This document shows, one piece after another, positions 1 through 11,481 of a stretch of DNA of 64,000 nt; the stretch's first letter is position 1, and the number at the start of each line of letters is the position of its first letter. The position numbers were made by a program, and so were the translations under genes. Where the stretch lies: assembly GCA_030267565.1 (NCBI GenBank), contig BRXU01000007.1, positions 1,488,001 through 1,552,000 of the forward strand, written 5' to 3'. Source of the stretch: Pleodorina starrii (Eukaryota; Chlorophyta; Chlorophyceae; Chlamydomonadales; Volvocaceae). Below the pieces are notes generated by a model. That model saw nothing but the letters and a program-made list of their open reading frames with translations. It made no database searches and was not told the DNA's origin.

Positions 1-758
1 TCGGCATGGGGGCGTGCTGCTGACAGGTGAGGGGAGGTTGGGATGGGGGCGGGGCGGGGCGGTTTTTTCTATCCTCCTCCTCCTCCTCCTGCCCGCTCCA
101 CCCAACCCCCTCCCACACCCCTTCTCCCCCCTACCCTACCCCACCACACCCACCACCCCACACCCCCCCAGGCGGTCAGCGTCAGCGCATCGCCCTCGCC
201 CGGGCCATCATCAAGGACTCCCCCATCATCATTCTGGACGAGGCCACTTCCGCCCTGGATGTGGTTTCGGAGCGGCTGGTGCAGGGGGCCATCAACCGGC
301 TGGTGGCGGGCAGGACGGTGCTGGTCATTGCACACCGCCTGGCGACTGTGCAGGTGGGGAGGGGGGAGGGGAGGGGGAGGGGGAAGGGGGAGGGGAGGTG
401 GGAAGGGCGGGAGGAGAAGGGGGAAATTGGGTGGCGCTGGACTCCCACCTCCACCTCCACCTCCATATTCACCCCCACCTCCATCTGCACGACCCCATGC
501 CTCCACGCCCCCACCCTCCACCCCACCTCCCCATACGTGGATAACCCTCCCAACACCCCCCATCTCCCACATCCCCCACCCCCACCCCACCTCCCCCCAC
601 CTCCCCCCCTGCCCTGCCTCCAGGCCGCCGACCAGATCGTGGTGATGCGCAACGGGCGGGTGGCTGAGTCCGGCACCCACGACCAACTCATCCAGCGACC
701 CGGCTCCCACTACTCGGAGCTCATGAGCGTGCAGAACCTGTCCATGGCGTCAACGTGA
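1..758 (+). CDS. ABC half-transporter, C-terminal part of nucleotide-binding domain (5' truncated by window)
   Basis: Exons 1-26, 172-353 and 624-758. The joined frame reads [19 protein letters not shown], the ABC signature region, with the signature split by the first intron (CTGACAG|GT...CCAG|GCGGT). The Walker B motif and D-loop follow ([12 protein letters not shown]), then the H-loop ([10 protein letters not shown]), and exon 3 ends in ELMSVQNL and a TGA. This is the nucleotide-binding domain of a B-subfamily (TAP/MDL-like) half-transporter, which uses ATP hydrolysis to move a substrate across a membrane. The substrate and membrane cannot be told because the transmembrane part lies before the window. 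The signature is LTGGQ instead of the usual LSGGQ. A possible donor (GTGAGT) overlaps the stop codon, so a slightly longer C-terminus is possible. The gene converges on the oxidoreductase gene. Confidence 0.88.
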
Positions 759-2077
759 GTCGAGGCGCAGGAGGCAGGTGGCAGGAGGCAGGAGACCAGC
801 CACGTGGGGCCCGGGGCCGGCGCGCCTACTATGTCTAAAGGCGCGAGGTCGGATTGCGGCCGGTAAATGGCTCGGTGAGGTGAAGTGGAGGTGGAGGTGA
901 GGTTGAGGTGAAGTGGAGGTGGAGGTGAGACGGGGGAGATGCGCGGCTGCTGGCGTCTGGCGCGGAGGTCGCTGCCGGGCGGTGCTGCTGCAGTGCAGTA
1001 CAGTGCGGTGCGGTGGAAGCTTAGCAACGAAAGTGCGGTGGAAGCTTAGAAACGAACAATGTAGCAACTACATGATATGATGACTGACAACGAACAATCG
1101 AATAAGCAATATAACCAATACGCGAACCAAAACCCAGATATGCTGCTCTGCACGGATCGTGCGCAGTCCCTATAAGGTACGTTAGTTTGGGTCGTTTTGA
1201 CGAGACACCCCCCCCCCGCGGAGGGGATCTCGCCGCCTCTTTTTAACGATGGGAGAGGAGAGGAGAAGGGCGCAGCCGAGGATGCAATCGGACGGCCTCG
1301 AAAGTGTGCGTATGCGTGTGTGTATGGCTGGTTTCCAGAAGAGCCTTCGTTACCTCTGGTGCCGTCTGAGGCCATAAGGGTAAACGTGCGTGATGCGGCA
1401 CTGTGGCGGCGGGGCGGGTGTTCGAAGTAAGACAGCGGAGGCGGCGTGTGTATGGGGTATGTGTGTGGGCATGCAGGTGGGGGTGCGGCGGGAAGCGCGT
1501 TTTCCGGAGAGACGCGGACTGTGGTGGTGGTGGTGGGGGTGGTGGTGCGCTCTTCAGTTCCTCTGTTGGGGGTCGGCGCAGGCCGCCGGTCGTGTGGTCC
1601 GTCACGTCGGGAGGTGGGCGCGTGTCGCTTCTCGGTCCACGAGGCGGAGGCCCGCGGGTCGGGGCCGAGCCGGGGAGGGCGGCTCTGCGGCGGCCCCGGC
1701 CAGTGCGCGGTTACCCGGCACCGTAACAGTGATGATCTCATTGGGGGGGATGGGGGGGGAGGTTGAAGTCGCGATGGGGCCTCGACGGCGTAGGAGCGCA
1801 GGGCGCGGGGGTACGGTACGTCACTCACGCGCACGGACGGCGCTGGGATACCGCCACGCCTGCGCGGCGGCTCTTGCGCGGGGACAGCTCCACGGCTTAT
1901 GGGCGGGTGGGGACGTGTTGGGGCGTGTTGTTGGGGTACACTTCTTCATTACCGGTACCCCACACGCTCCATCCCGCACCAGTCACACGCCCGGACAGCC
2001 AGGCGCGCCGTCTCCTCCCCCTGCAGTCCAGCCACTGCCACATCCACCACCACCATCACAACAACAACTTTAACAGC
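759..2077. other. Intergenic region between convergent genes
   Basis: It should hold the 3' UTRs of the ABC transporter (+) and the oxidoreductase (-). I see a C-run near 1207, G/T-rich simple sequence (GGT repeats near 1520-1545) and no convincing coding exon on either strand. The open frames here are low-complexity Arg/Gly or Pro/His readings of GC-rich DNA. I found no TGTAA signal in either orientation, so the transcript ends are not placed. Confidence 0.5.
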
Positions 2078-5000
2078 CTACGCCCGCGCAGCGAAGCGCC
2101 CGGGGCTGAAGGCTCCCAGCTCCCGCTCCCCACAGCTGCTGGGCCGCCCCGCCTCGATCCACTCGGCCAGCAGCAGCCCCGTGGCTGGGCCGTTGAGGAT
2201 GCCCCAGCAGGTGTGCCCCGTGGCCAGGAACGCCCCGGCGCAGCCCGGCACTGGGCCAATGACCGGGAGGCCGTCCGGGGCGCAGGGCAGGTAGCAGGCC
2301 TGCCGGGTCTCCTCGGGAGCCTGAGCGGGGCGGCGGAGGGGGAGGGGGGCGGGGGGGGAGGGACAACGATGTACCGCAGCGGAGGAACGGAGACGGAGGC
2401 GTTAGTGAGCGCGGGCCCTGAAGCCAGAAATAGGTACCGAAGCGGGGCGGGGCCGGGGGGGAGGATGGGGGAAGGGGAATGAGGGAGGGGTTCGAGGGAA
2501 CAAGGCCATGGCAGCTGGCTGACTGGAGGGAAGGTGCGTGGGCGGTTAGGGAGATGGGATACAGAAAAAGGGGGGTGGGGGGCGGTGGTGCGGGTAAGGA
2601 AGAAAGAACGAGGAAACCGCAGTGTGATGAAATAACCCCGCGCACACCCGCCTGGGCACCCACACGCATTCACATCCACAAAAACACACCCACATACACA
2701 TGCCGTACCTCCGCCAGGCAGCTCGCCAGCGATCCCGCCACCCGGCGGATGTTGTCGATCAGATCCCCCTCCACCGTCACCCCCTCAGCACTGGGCGGCA
2801 CGGGCAGCGACTGCGGCTCCCCACACACGTACACGGAGCCGTCCGGGCGGGGGTACACCTCCGGCTCCACGGTGCGGCCTGAGGAGGGAGGGACGGACGA
2901 CGGGGCGGGCGGCAGGCCTGGGAGCCCGGGGAGTGTGGTCGGGGTGTGGTCGGGGTGTTGGTCGGGACGACCGTTGGCCTACAAATGTAACGTTGAATGT
3001 AAGTGACCGTAGGTTATTGTAGCTGTATGGTTAGGGCTGAAAATTGATGTTAGGATGCCCCCTGTCCGCTCCTCCGCTCTTCCCTTCTCTCACCCGAGGC
3101 GTACTTGAAACCCGTGAAGAGCATGTGATCGCTGACGGGTCGACGCGGCCGCAACACCACACTGTGATATTTTTGGCCGCTGATGGACAGATGGGGCAGC
3201 AGCGGGGGGCCTTGGAGGAGGGGAGGCGCCAGTGGAGACGAGGAGGGGGAGGAGGAGGAGGCGGTGGAAGGGTGGGTGGTAACGGAGGGGCTGCTCCGAA
3301 ACCAGTCGCGGGCGGCGCCCGACCAGGGCCCCAGGGCGATCACGGCCACGTCAGCAGGGAGTACGGCACCGTCCACCACGACACCTGTGTGGACGTGTGT
3401 GTGTGTGTTTTGGGGGGCCGGGGCGGGGGAGGGGGGACGGGTGGAGGGTGGCGAGAGGCGAGAGGCGCGGGAAGGGCACGGAGCGGGTCCACGGAGCGGG
3501 GTTTCGGTGCCGTACTGGTGCCGTTTACTGGTGAAGTGGGTTGTGTGTTGCCGTGTCTGCCTCGCAATAACTTGGGGAGCAGCCGCCCAACCACCGGGGG
3601 AGGACCAGGGCACGCACCCGACACACACAACCCAACCCCGCCCGCCCACTCATCCGCCCATCCGCCCCGGGTAACGCTTCGTTTCGCCCATTCCATAAAA
3701 CCCCCATCCTCACGCCCAAAAAACACACGCACACACAAATACACACAGACACGCAACGTCGCGACGTCGGCAGCCGCACCCGTCACCCTCCGCCCTCCGC
3801 CCTCCACGTCCTCCAGCCTCAGCCCCTCCACACAGCCCCGCAGCAGTCGCGACCCGCGGGTCAGTGCCGACTCCAGCAGCGCCGTGGTGAGCTTGTGCGG
3901 GTGCACCTGAGCCGTGTTGCTGGGGTCGCCCATCTCCTGACCGCGGGGGAGCAATGGGATTTAGGTTTTTTAGGGGGGTTAACGGTTAAGTCCAAAAAGT
4001 TCGAAAGTAGGGACTGTTCAAATGGGGTTCCCACGGACCCCGGGAATGTGTGCCAAGTTGTCGGCAAGGTGATGACCAGTGGGCCGACCCATATCAGCAG
4101 ACGGTTTTTCGGTTTTTCGGTTTTCGGTTGTTGTACGGCACTCACCGACATGCCCACCACGTGGCCATCCACCCAGTCTGGGAGCTTCTCAGCGCCGCGC
4201 AGCCGCCGTCCCCCGCCGCCGCCGGGCGGCTTCTCAACGCCCACCACCTTGCATGCAATCGGAAGAGGGGGGATCAGCCACGTATATATCTATATACATA
4301 TATATGTATATATATATATAAGGGGGTGCGAAAACGCTCGGCACTGGCCGCGCAGAAGAGGAGGAAGGGAGTGTACGGAAAAGCAGAAGCGCGACGAGGT
4401 ACCTAACGTGACGGCCCCCCCCCCCCGGCGTGCGAGCCAACACAGCAGACCAGACCAGACTGACCCGACCTTGGGTGGTAGCCATATCACCCTAAAACCC
4501 TAAAACCCTCGAAAACCTGCAGCGTGTGCACTCCCCGGTAGCCCAGTCGCTCCGCCCCCAGCTGATCCGCCAGCTGGGTGTGTAGGCGGTAGCTGAGGCG
4601 GGCGAGAGGGCCCACGGGGGAGGAGTCGTTCCAGTCGAGTGCCAGGAAGCCGCCGGCCTTGCCTGGGAAGAGAAGGGAAAGGAAGGAAGGTAAAGGAAAG
4701 GGGGGAGACGGGGAGGAGACGGGGAGGAGACGCGGAGGAGACGGGGAGGAGACGGGGAGGAGACGGGGTGGGGGTGCGCGGATGCGAAAAGGTGTGGGGA
4801 TGCGCTGCGGAGGGAACGCGGACGGGATGGTTTGTCCCCTTAAGGAAGTTTTAGGGTTTGTAGGGTTTTAGGGTTGGGTTTTAATCGAGCTTTCGAGGAC
4901 CCAAACAAGGGATCCGTACAACGAGTGCCGACCCATGGGTCGCGTCCGCTCACTCGCTCACTCGACTGGAGCCCCCCCCGGACCCCCACAGACCCACCCG

Positions 5001-5663
5001 ACGCGGCGCACGCTGGCTCCCCTCGCTCCACCAGCGTTACCCCCTCCGCCAGCCCCTTCTCCGCCAGGTAGTGGGCGGTGCAGGCACCGATGATGCCGCC
5101 GCCGCAGATGACCACTCTGGCGGCAGCGGCGAAGGAGCCCGCGGGCGCCAGACAGGTGCGTACATATGTCAATGAAAGAATGGAGGTATGGAGGAATGAG
5201 TGGGTGGATGGTTGGATGGAGGGATGGATGGAGGGATGGGTGGGTGAGATGTAACGGTACATAAATATGGATGAAGGGAGAACGGCGGGAGGACGACGAT
5301 TAGTGGGAGCGCAGTTCAACGTGCGTCAGCAAGACAGCGCTTGGTGTCGGGCTGGTGGGGGTCGCTGGTACCTGGCAGGGTTTGGAATGAAGGCGAAGGC
5401 CGGGGGAAGAAGGGAGGTGGGTGCGCTTTGGGGCGGGGCCGCAGCGCCGCACGGCGCGGCTTTTGTTGGTTGCACGTGGCGATGAAGAAGCGCATGTGGC
5501 TTGTGGGTGTTGGGATTTGTTGCGTTTACAGCAGGCGGAGCTTTCGTTGCTGTGCCGGGCGGAGCAAGGTGAGCGAGTTGAGCGGGGGCACTGCTGGACC
5601 CGCATTATTGCCGTACCTGGGGATCGGCTTCGAGCTGCTCCCTCCTCCGGCTGCGGACGCCAT
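2078..5663 (-). CDS. FAD-dependent oxidoreductase, D-amino-acid-oxidase (DAO) superfamily, complete, 424 aa
   Basis: Eight exons on the minus strand: 5663-5617, 5116-4998, 4662-4517, 4247-4146, 3936-3780, 3384-3094, 2878-2709 and 2320-2078. The phases close to 425 codons with the stop. Residues about 16-32 (RVVICGGGIIGACTAHYL) are the GxGxxG dinucleotide-binding fold. ACAASGKAGGFLALDW follows across the exon 2/3 junction, then TAQVHPHKL, ADVAVIALGPWSG, and near the end GLPVIGPVPG and GHTCWGILNGPATG, the second FAD-contacting segment. The end, FSPGRFAARA, is typical of the family. Such proteins oxidise an amine or amino-acid-like substrate, but the substrate cannot be read from sequence. It resembles the plant FAD-dependent oxidoreductases related to yeast TDA3 (family knowledge). 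No transit peptide is evident. Exon 4 uses an AAG acceptor. Introns 2 and 3 carry simple repeats and telomere-like blocks. Confidence 0.88.
3851..3862. repeat. Dispersed palindrome GACCCGCGGGTC
   Basis: Inside exon 5 of the oxidoreductase; read in frame as T-R-G-S. Confidence 0.8.
4283..4321. repeat. (TA)n microsatellite in oxidoreductase intron 3
   Basis: A nearly pure TA run interrupted by TC, CA and GT steps. It is self-complementary and stands out from the GC-rich surroundings. It lies inside the intron between exons 3 and 4. Confidence 0.9.
4490..4509. repeat. Telomere-like block (CCCTAAAA)n
   Basis: CCCTAAAACCCTAAAACCCT, two and a half units of the volvocine telomere repeat (TTTTAGGG on the other strand). 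It sits 8 nt from the donor site of oxidoreductase exon 3. Confidence 0.85.
4703..4767. repeat. GGAGACGGGGA minisatellite
   Basis: About six tandem copies of an 11-nt unit GGAGACGGGGA with one substitution, inside oxidoreductase intron 2. Confidence 0.85.
4847..4876. repeat. Telomere-like block (TTTTAGGG)n, degenerate
   Basis: Three TTTTAGGG-like units (one as TTTGTAGGG) in oxidoreductase intron 2. They run in the opposite orientation to the block at 4490, so the two face each other around exon 3. Confidence 0.8.
4930..4941. repeat. Dispersed palindrome GACCCATGGGTC
   Basis: In oxidoreductase intron 2, between the telomere-like block and exon 2. Confidence 0.8.
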
Positions 5664-6153
5664 GACCTGCAAAGGCAAAATTAAGGTTGGCACTTGATGC
5701 GCAAGCCTGTGAAGTGCTGGTGAATCGCGTTGTTACGGGTAAGGCTGGTAAATTGCAACGCTTGGCAAGGGGCCAAAAGGCACGCGCTCGCTTCCACCAG
5801 CAACGCGTTTTTTTGTAAACGAGGCTTACACTTAGCGCATAACTCCGGTGCGACAGCGGTCGCTGCAGACGCCGCGGAAAGTGTTGTTGGATGGGAGATG
5901 CCCCGAGCGCCGCGAGGACGCCCATCACCCCGCACTTTTCCCAGCGTGTCACTTGGCAGCTAGTATCAACTCGGCTGCATCTCACCCGTCGAGATGTTTC
6001 GTTTCGGACATCTTCAAGTGTCGTTGCAAGTCGTTGCGGGCTAACGCTCGTGTTTCGGAGCAAAGACGAATTGAAGCAGAAGTTTTTTGGGGCACGGAAT
6101 CGTAATTGCAATTGTCTTCAAAATCCGAAATCAAAGCTTAAAGCGAGGACACA
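5664..6153. promoter_or_regulatory. Divergent promoter region
   Basis: A 490-bp spacer between the start codon of the oxidoreductase (- strand, 5663) and the first plausible ATG of the next gene (+ strand, 6154). It has lower GC than its flanks and no coding signal. I see no clear TATA box. That it drives both genes is inferred from geometry only. Confidence 0.4.
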
Positions 6154-6603
6154 ATGTCGGGAAGTGAAGGGCGTCCCGGCCCCGACGACCAGCCCGATGG
6201 GGAGGGCGCAGCGCGACCGCCTTGCATCCCCGGCATCGTGCGAGCTTTCCTCCGTGGAGACCTATCACGCATTGATCCCCGGCTACCGGAGTGGCTGGAG
6301 CTGCTGTCAGGCGTTGGGGCCGGAGAATGCTGGCACAAAAAGTCCAGGCGCGTTCCGGCTTCTGGGCACGAAGGCATCATATCCGATTTTCGCATTAAAA
6401 GAGCTGTTATCATCTCGCGTTTTAGCTTGGGGAGGCTGGGCCGGCTGCCCGGAGAGTCCAGAGTCACCCAGCGGGATAGGGCTTAGTCAACCGTCTTCGC
6501 GGCCATCCCCACAGCCCCGCAACTCCCCCTCCTTGCTCCCATGGAGCTCACTGTCACCCAACACCTGCTCCAGCGCCGCGAAGGAGCCAACCCATCGGTA
6601 CCA
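6154..6603 (+). other. Possible 5' coding exon(s) of the TPR-like gene, unresolved
   Basis: An ATG at 6154 in a CACAATG context opens a frame with an ordered-looking segment (IPGIVRAFLRGDLSRIDPRL). A second ATG at 6541 opens a frame reading HLLQRREGANPSVPFPSSFF, which resembles the N-terminus of the plant homologues of the gene at 6907-9723. Neither frame reaches exon 6907 with a GT donor in the needed phase (two leftover bases); only the donor at 6599 in a third frame fits. A microexon or non-canonical junction is possible. The true start is not established. Confidence 0.3.
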
Positions 6604-6906
6604 TTTCCATCCTCATTTTTTGACATCCTAGGGAGTTAGGGACCATGCATCGCCGTCGCTTCCACAAAGGCATGGCTACGGCCATATGCTCGGGCCACTG
6701 CCACTGCCCCAGCGTCTTTAACACGCAAATCCGACGGAGGCTCCTCAGCCTCATCTTTACACGTCATGATCTGAATGAAACAACTAATCCCCCCGGGAAT
6801 TTTGAAAACTTGGAATCCAGCAGCTGGGGGGCGGTTGTCCGCACGAGCCCCACGTCCCACCCACCTAACCTCTCACCGCACACCCCTCCTCGCCTCGTCC
6901 TCGCAG

Positions 6907-9723
6907 CTTCAAATCGCATCTGTACGAGGTATACAAGATCTGCAAGATCTGGGGCCAGGTGAGATCCAGATTCTCCCGTTCCTCGGGGGAGGGGGCGGGG
7001 GAGGGTGGCCGCCGGCGTTTTTGGCGGCCTCTTGCTGTAGCTGGGGCGGTGGAGATACGACACATGTTTGTCGCTTTTTTCCCTCCCTTGCTGCTTCCAC
7101 CTCCATCTTCACCCCCAACCCCACGCTCCAACCGCTACGTCCCTCCGCTGCGGTATCGTTTTTATCACCCACGCCCCGCCCACATCCCCACACCCCCTCC
7201 TCTCCCCACCTCCCCACGCTTCCCCGAAGGACGATGATGTGTGCAAGTGCGCGCTCTTCCACTCCGCCTACAGCAACAGTTACGTCAACCTGGCAATATT
7301 CAAAGAGTCGGCAGATCGAACCCGACTGGCGGAGGTATGACAGTGTACGACGGCTCGGTACGACAGTATACGGCAAGATGACCACAAACGGGTCCTTTGA
7401 ATGGCGGCGTTTGAATGGTAGCGCGGGCCCCGCTGTGCCGTAACTGACTCGCAGTTATACACGTCGGCCCCGCTGTTCAGACTTTCGGTTCTTCTCTTCC
7501 TCAGGCACGTGTGCCATCATACGGTGTCATGCGCCATCGCCGGCGAGTGCGATCATGCTTGGCGGTGTCGTACCGTATCGTATCGTACCGCGTTGCGCTA
7601 TGTACTGCAGGTCGTTGGGCCGTCAGCCGAGGAGCTCATCCACACCTTTTGTGTCGTACCACGACACAACCTCATATACGACGATCTGTTGGCGCGCGCG
7701 CCGCCGGCGGAGGAGCTGGCGGCGGCGCTGGACGCCGCCGCCGGCGGCGGCGGCGATGGTACGGCAGCGCCGCCGGCGCCGGCGTCGCTGCGGCGGCTGA
7801 TCCCGCCCGAGGGCGTCACTGTCAAGCACATCAAGACGGGCGAGCCGTTGGTAGTTGACCGTTTGACGGTTGCGCGGTTCGTTGTGATGACCATGGCGGA
7901 CTTTTGCGAGCAGCTCTTTTCCTGGCAGGTGTGTGTGTGAGAGCGAGCGAGCGAGCGAGCGAGCGAGCGCCGTGTGGAGTCACAGCCCTACTGCTGATGC
8001 TGCTTTTTTCGTCGTTGTCACCGTCGTCGCTGTTGCTGTCGTCATCGTCGCTGTTGCTGTCGCGGCACCCGTCCCCCACACCTGGCCCCCCCCCAAGTTT
8101 TCAAGATGGCTTCATCAGCTGTTCCAACCCGTACCTCGTACGGCACTTTTACGACACTTACGGCACTCCACAGCGCATCCTCTCACTCAATCCGAACCTC
8201 TCTGGACGTTTAATCGCAACGCAAATCGCCCTTCACAGCTTTACTTACTCAAAGACCTCCGACGTGCACTAGAATGGAAAACGTGCACTAAATCGGAAAA
8301 CGTGCACTAAATCGGAAAACATGCACCGCAAAACCTTTCCACCTCCCAACCCCCCCACCTGGTGGTCCTCCAGGACGCCATGTTTGAGAACACCGATGGG
8401 CGGCTGCTGTACGCGGGTGCGAACCACGGGTCGCTGTGGCCCGGTGCGGTGAAGCCGGGGCTGTGGCACTCGGCCCTGTCACGCATGGGGGCACTGCTGC
8501 GGGGGGCCTGCACGGGCCCGGATGGCAGGCCGCTGGTGCCGCTGCCGCCCGTCTTCGAGGGATGCACGCAGGTGTGGGTGTGTGTGTGAAGGGGGGGGGA
8601 GGAGGGGGGGAGAGGATACGACGATGCGGGTGGGGCATGTGTGTGCATGTGTGAAGGGTGTGTGTGTGTGTGGTTCTTAGGTACGACAGCGCAGCGGCTG
8701 TGGAGCGGCGGAAAGAGGGGGAGGGCAAAGCGGGGTTAGGGGTATAGCGGCTGGCTGACGTGCGCGTGCTGTGGCCCCTGTGCAGCAAACCACATGGGGC
8801 TTATGAATTGAGATTGGGTAGCCAGGGTAGGGTTGGGTTGGGTGGGGCGCTGGCTGACGTGCGTGGGCGGCAAACCCGCGCAGAGCCCTGCGCCTCCCTG
8901 AACCCCCTGAGCCCGTCGGATGCCTCCTCCCTCCTCTCACTCCCCGCCCCCCCCGCCCCCCCGCCCGCCCCCCCTCTCAGGTGCTTACTGAGGCGGACCA
9001 GCTGGTGGCGCGTGACGCCTACTGGGAGGCGGTTTCGGAGCACTCGGAGCCGGGGCAGCACGAGCAGGCGCTGCGGCTGCTGCGGACCGCCTGCTGGCAC
9101 AACCCTCACGTGGCGGGTGGGTGGGGGGGTGGGACGTGGGTGGGTGGGTGGGTGGCTTTGGGCGTGTGCGTCTCCAGGGAGGGCGCGCTTTGGGCTGTGG
9201 ACTGGGCGGGAAGGGAGCTCCGGAACCGTCATCATCGAACGCTTTCAAGCTCCACTCTTTAACCCACCTCCCTTCCCTCCTCCCCCTTCTTCCTTCCTCC
9301 CTCTCTCTCCTTCCCTAACCTTCCCTTCTCTCACCCGCCCACCCTCTGCTGTGATCCGCAGAGCCGCACGTGTTGTTGGCCCAGATACACTGCCAGCGGG
9401 GCCAGTGGGCGGAGGCCGCCAACCACGCAGTCCGTGCCGTGACGCTGCTGGGCGAGTGGGGAGCCTGCTGGGATAAGCGGATGTCCTGGGAGGCGTGGAT
9501 GGCGATGGCGCGGGTGTTGGTGCACGGCGCGGCGCGACGCGTGTGGCCCACCACGCCGTTTGGCATGCTGAACCTGGGACTGGTGCCGGACCTGGACGAG
9601 CCGTACGAGCTGGTGGACGAGCAACGGAAGGACGAGGACGAGCGGCGGGAAGGGGAAGGGAAAGGGGAAGGGGAGGGGGAAGGGGAGGGGGAAGGGGAGG
9701 GGGAAGGGGAGGGGGACGAGTAG
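6907..9723 (+). CDS. Conserved plant/algal protein with TPR-like C-terminus (5' end unresolved)
   Basis: Exons 6907-6958, 7230-7334, 7611-7928, 8374-8571, 8981-9116 and 9362-9723, all joining in phase. Conserved stretches are HLYEVYKICKIWGQ, LFHSAYSNSYVNLAIF, EELIHTFCVVPRHNLIYDDLL, VDRLTVARFVVMTMADFCEQL and LLAQIHCQRGQWAEAANHAV, then WDKRMSWEAW and MLNLGLVPDLDEPYELVDE. I recognise this as a conserved uncharacterised family of plants and algae. The N-terminal part is probably the DUF6817-type domain (named from memory, less sure). The helical repeats near 8981-9480 look like tetratricopeptide repeats, which usually bind proteins. The role is unknown. The C-terminus is a GEGE repeat (about 9645-9717) from a purine-rich microsatellite. 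Exon 7230 uses an AAG acceptor. Confidence 0.8.
9645..9717. repeat. GGGGAAG-type purine microsatellite, coding
   Basis: Tandem GGGGAA/GGGGAG units that encode the (GE)n tail of the upstream gene. The same G/A-rich simple sequence continues past the stop codon to about 9820. Confidence 0.85.
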
Positions 9724-10405
9724 GGGGAGTGGGGAGTGGGGAGTGGGGAAGGTGTGGGAGGAAGGTTAGGGGAGGAAGGTTTGGGAGTGGGGAAGGGGGT
9801 GGGGGAGGGGAGGGGGAGTAGGATGGCGGCGGTTGGATGGCGGCGGCGGAATATGGTGGGCGAGGGCTTGTTGTTGCCAGGAGGTGCGCGTAAGGAAGGA
9901 CGGAAGGATGGATGGATTCGTAGTTTGGTTCGTTGAGCAGTGATTGGGGAGTTGAGAGATGAGAGTTGGGAGGTGGGAGATGGGGGCCGTTGTTGTACGT
10001 TTAAACGACCACGACGTTTTTATACATTTTGTGTGGGTCGACAGTACGACGCATCCCCAGCAGGAAACGGACGAGCACGCTTTGTGCTCCGCAGCATCCC
10101 CGAGCACACCGGAGCCTGATCAGTTAATCAACTGAAGGTTTTCTGAGTGCAACGCTAGAAAACCAAGGTTTTCTGTGAACTCAGAGGAGTTGTGCCCTCG
10201 TAAGGGCGTTGGTACGGCACATGGTGCCAGTTAAGGTGTCCGCGAAGGCGTGGAGGAGTGATTTTCGGGTTTTGTAGCTACATAGGGTGGTTGCTGCGAG
10301 GCTGTGGGCATTAAGGCCTTAGCGATAGCTTTCGCGGTAGCCGGCCCTCACCCGGCCTACCTACCGAATAAAGACGGCTTTCATTGCTTGCAGGTACCCT
10401 TTGTG

Positions 10406-10410
10406 TGTAA
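10406..10410 (+). terminator. TGTAA polyadenylation signal (candidate)
   Basis: First TGTAA downstream of the TPR-like gene, 683 nt after its stop. TGTAA is the usual volvocine polyadenylation word. The motif is seen; the assignment is inferred. Confidence 0.4.
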
Positions 10411-10760
10411 CGAACGATGATTTCTCATGAAAACTGAATTAACGGTGACTGAAGTACCGGTAACTCCGGTAACTGAAGTGCCGGTCCTTACTCCTGGGGA
10501 GTTGGTGGTTGGGTCGAGGGAGAGGAGGGAGCGTTGAAGCGGAAATTCGGGGCACGAGGAGCAGAACGTTGACTAGGTATTCGGGATTTGATTTGATTTA
10601 ATTTGATTGAATGGTGGATCCTGGAGGGATGGCTGCGTGCCACCATGCCCCGTTACCCCCCCCCCCCTTCTTAACCCCTCTTGACCTGTCTGGGGTCCAT
10701 TCTTCCCACGAGCCACACCACCATGCCTGTCGCATCATCTCGCATGTCGTCTGACAAATC

Positions 10761-10787
10761 CTAAAACGCTAAAACCCTAAAACCCTC
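10761..10787. repeat. Telomere-like block (CTAAAACC)n, degenerate
   Basis: Three CTAAAAC-type units, the last two perfect CCCTAAAA, in the spacer between convergent genes. Confidence 0.75.
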
Positions 10788-11481
10788 CGAAGGTCCGGAG
10801 CCTATTGTTGCAATCGCAGCAGGAACACCGACAAAAACGTTCAATGTTTATTCAACACCCGACAACACCTGCGGCTCAGTCACAGGATTGGTGCGAGCTG
10901 CTGGCTCCATCACCACTAGCCCGCGGTGCGAGGCGAGGCGGGGCGCGGGGCATGGGGCGCGGGGCGCAGATCTACATTCTAAGTTTGTGTCGTACACGCC
11001 CACAAGCCCCCATGAATCCTTACGCCCTGGGGAAAGCACAGCGGCAGCCTCGCAGTGCCAAACTCATGAGGGTCCCCAGTGCCCAGTCCCCAGCCTGTCT
11101 TTGAGCCAGGCGTGTCCATCGGTCTGGCTAAGGACAAGTTGAGGACCGTCTGTCTTCGAGCCAAACGGACGGGCACGAGCTCACCTCCTCGCCCCCTCTA
11201 TCCTCAGTTCCACACCCTCGCCCCCTGCTGCCCTCGAGCGATAACGAGCGCACACACTCACACAGCGAAAACGGGACCCAACTCTGCACCACACCACACC
11301 GAATTCAATTCGCTCCACACTTTCCACACTTCGGTCAAGTAGTGCAGCTTCATTTTTCAATCCAGTTCATTCCATTCCATTCCACTCTCAATTCCTGTTT
11401 AAATTAAATGCTTCCTGCAACATATTCTCGGGGCCTGCGGGCAATATAATAAAATACGCTGCCAACAGGCAACCACGCACG

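Larger units (their letters stand above)
9724..11481. other. Intergenic region between convergent genes
   Basis: It holds the 3' UTR of the TPR-like gene and probably that of the F-box gene. Besides the polyadenylation signal at 10406 and the telomere-like block at 10761 I see a short imperfect hairpin (GGTTTTCT at 10137 with AGAAAACC at 10157). There is also a moderately AT-rich stretch (about 10560-10620 and 11340-11460). I find no coding exon. Confidence 0.5.
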
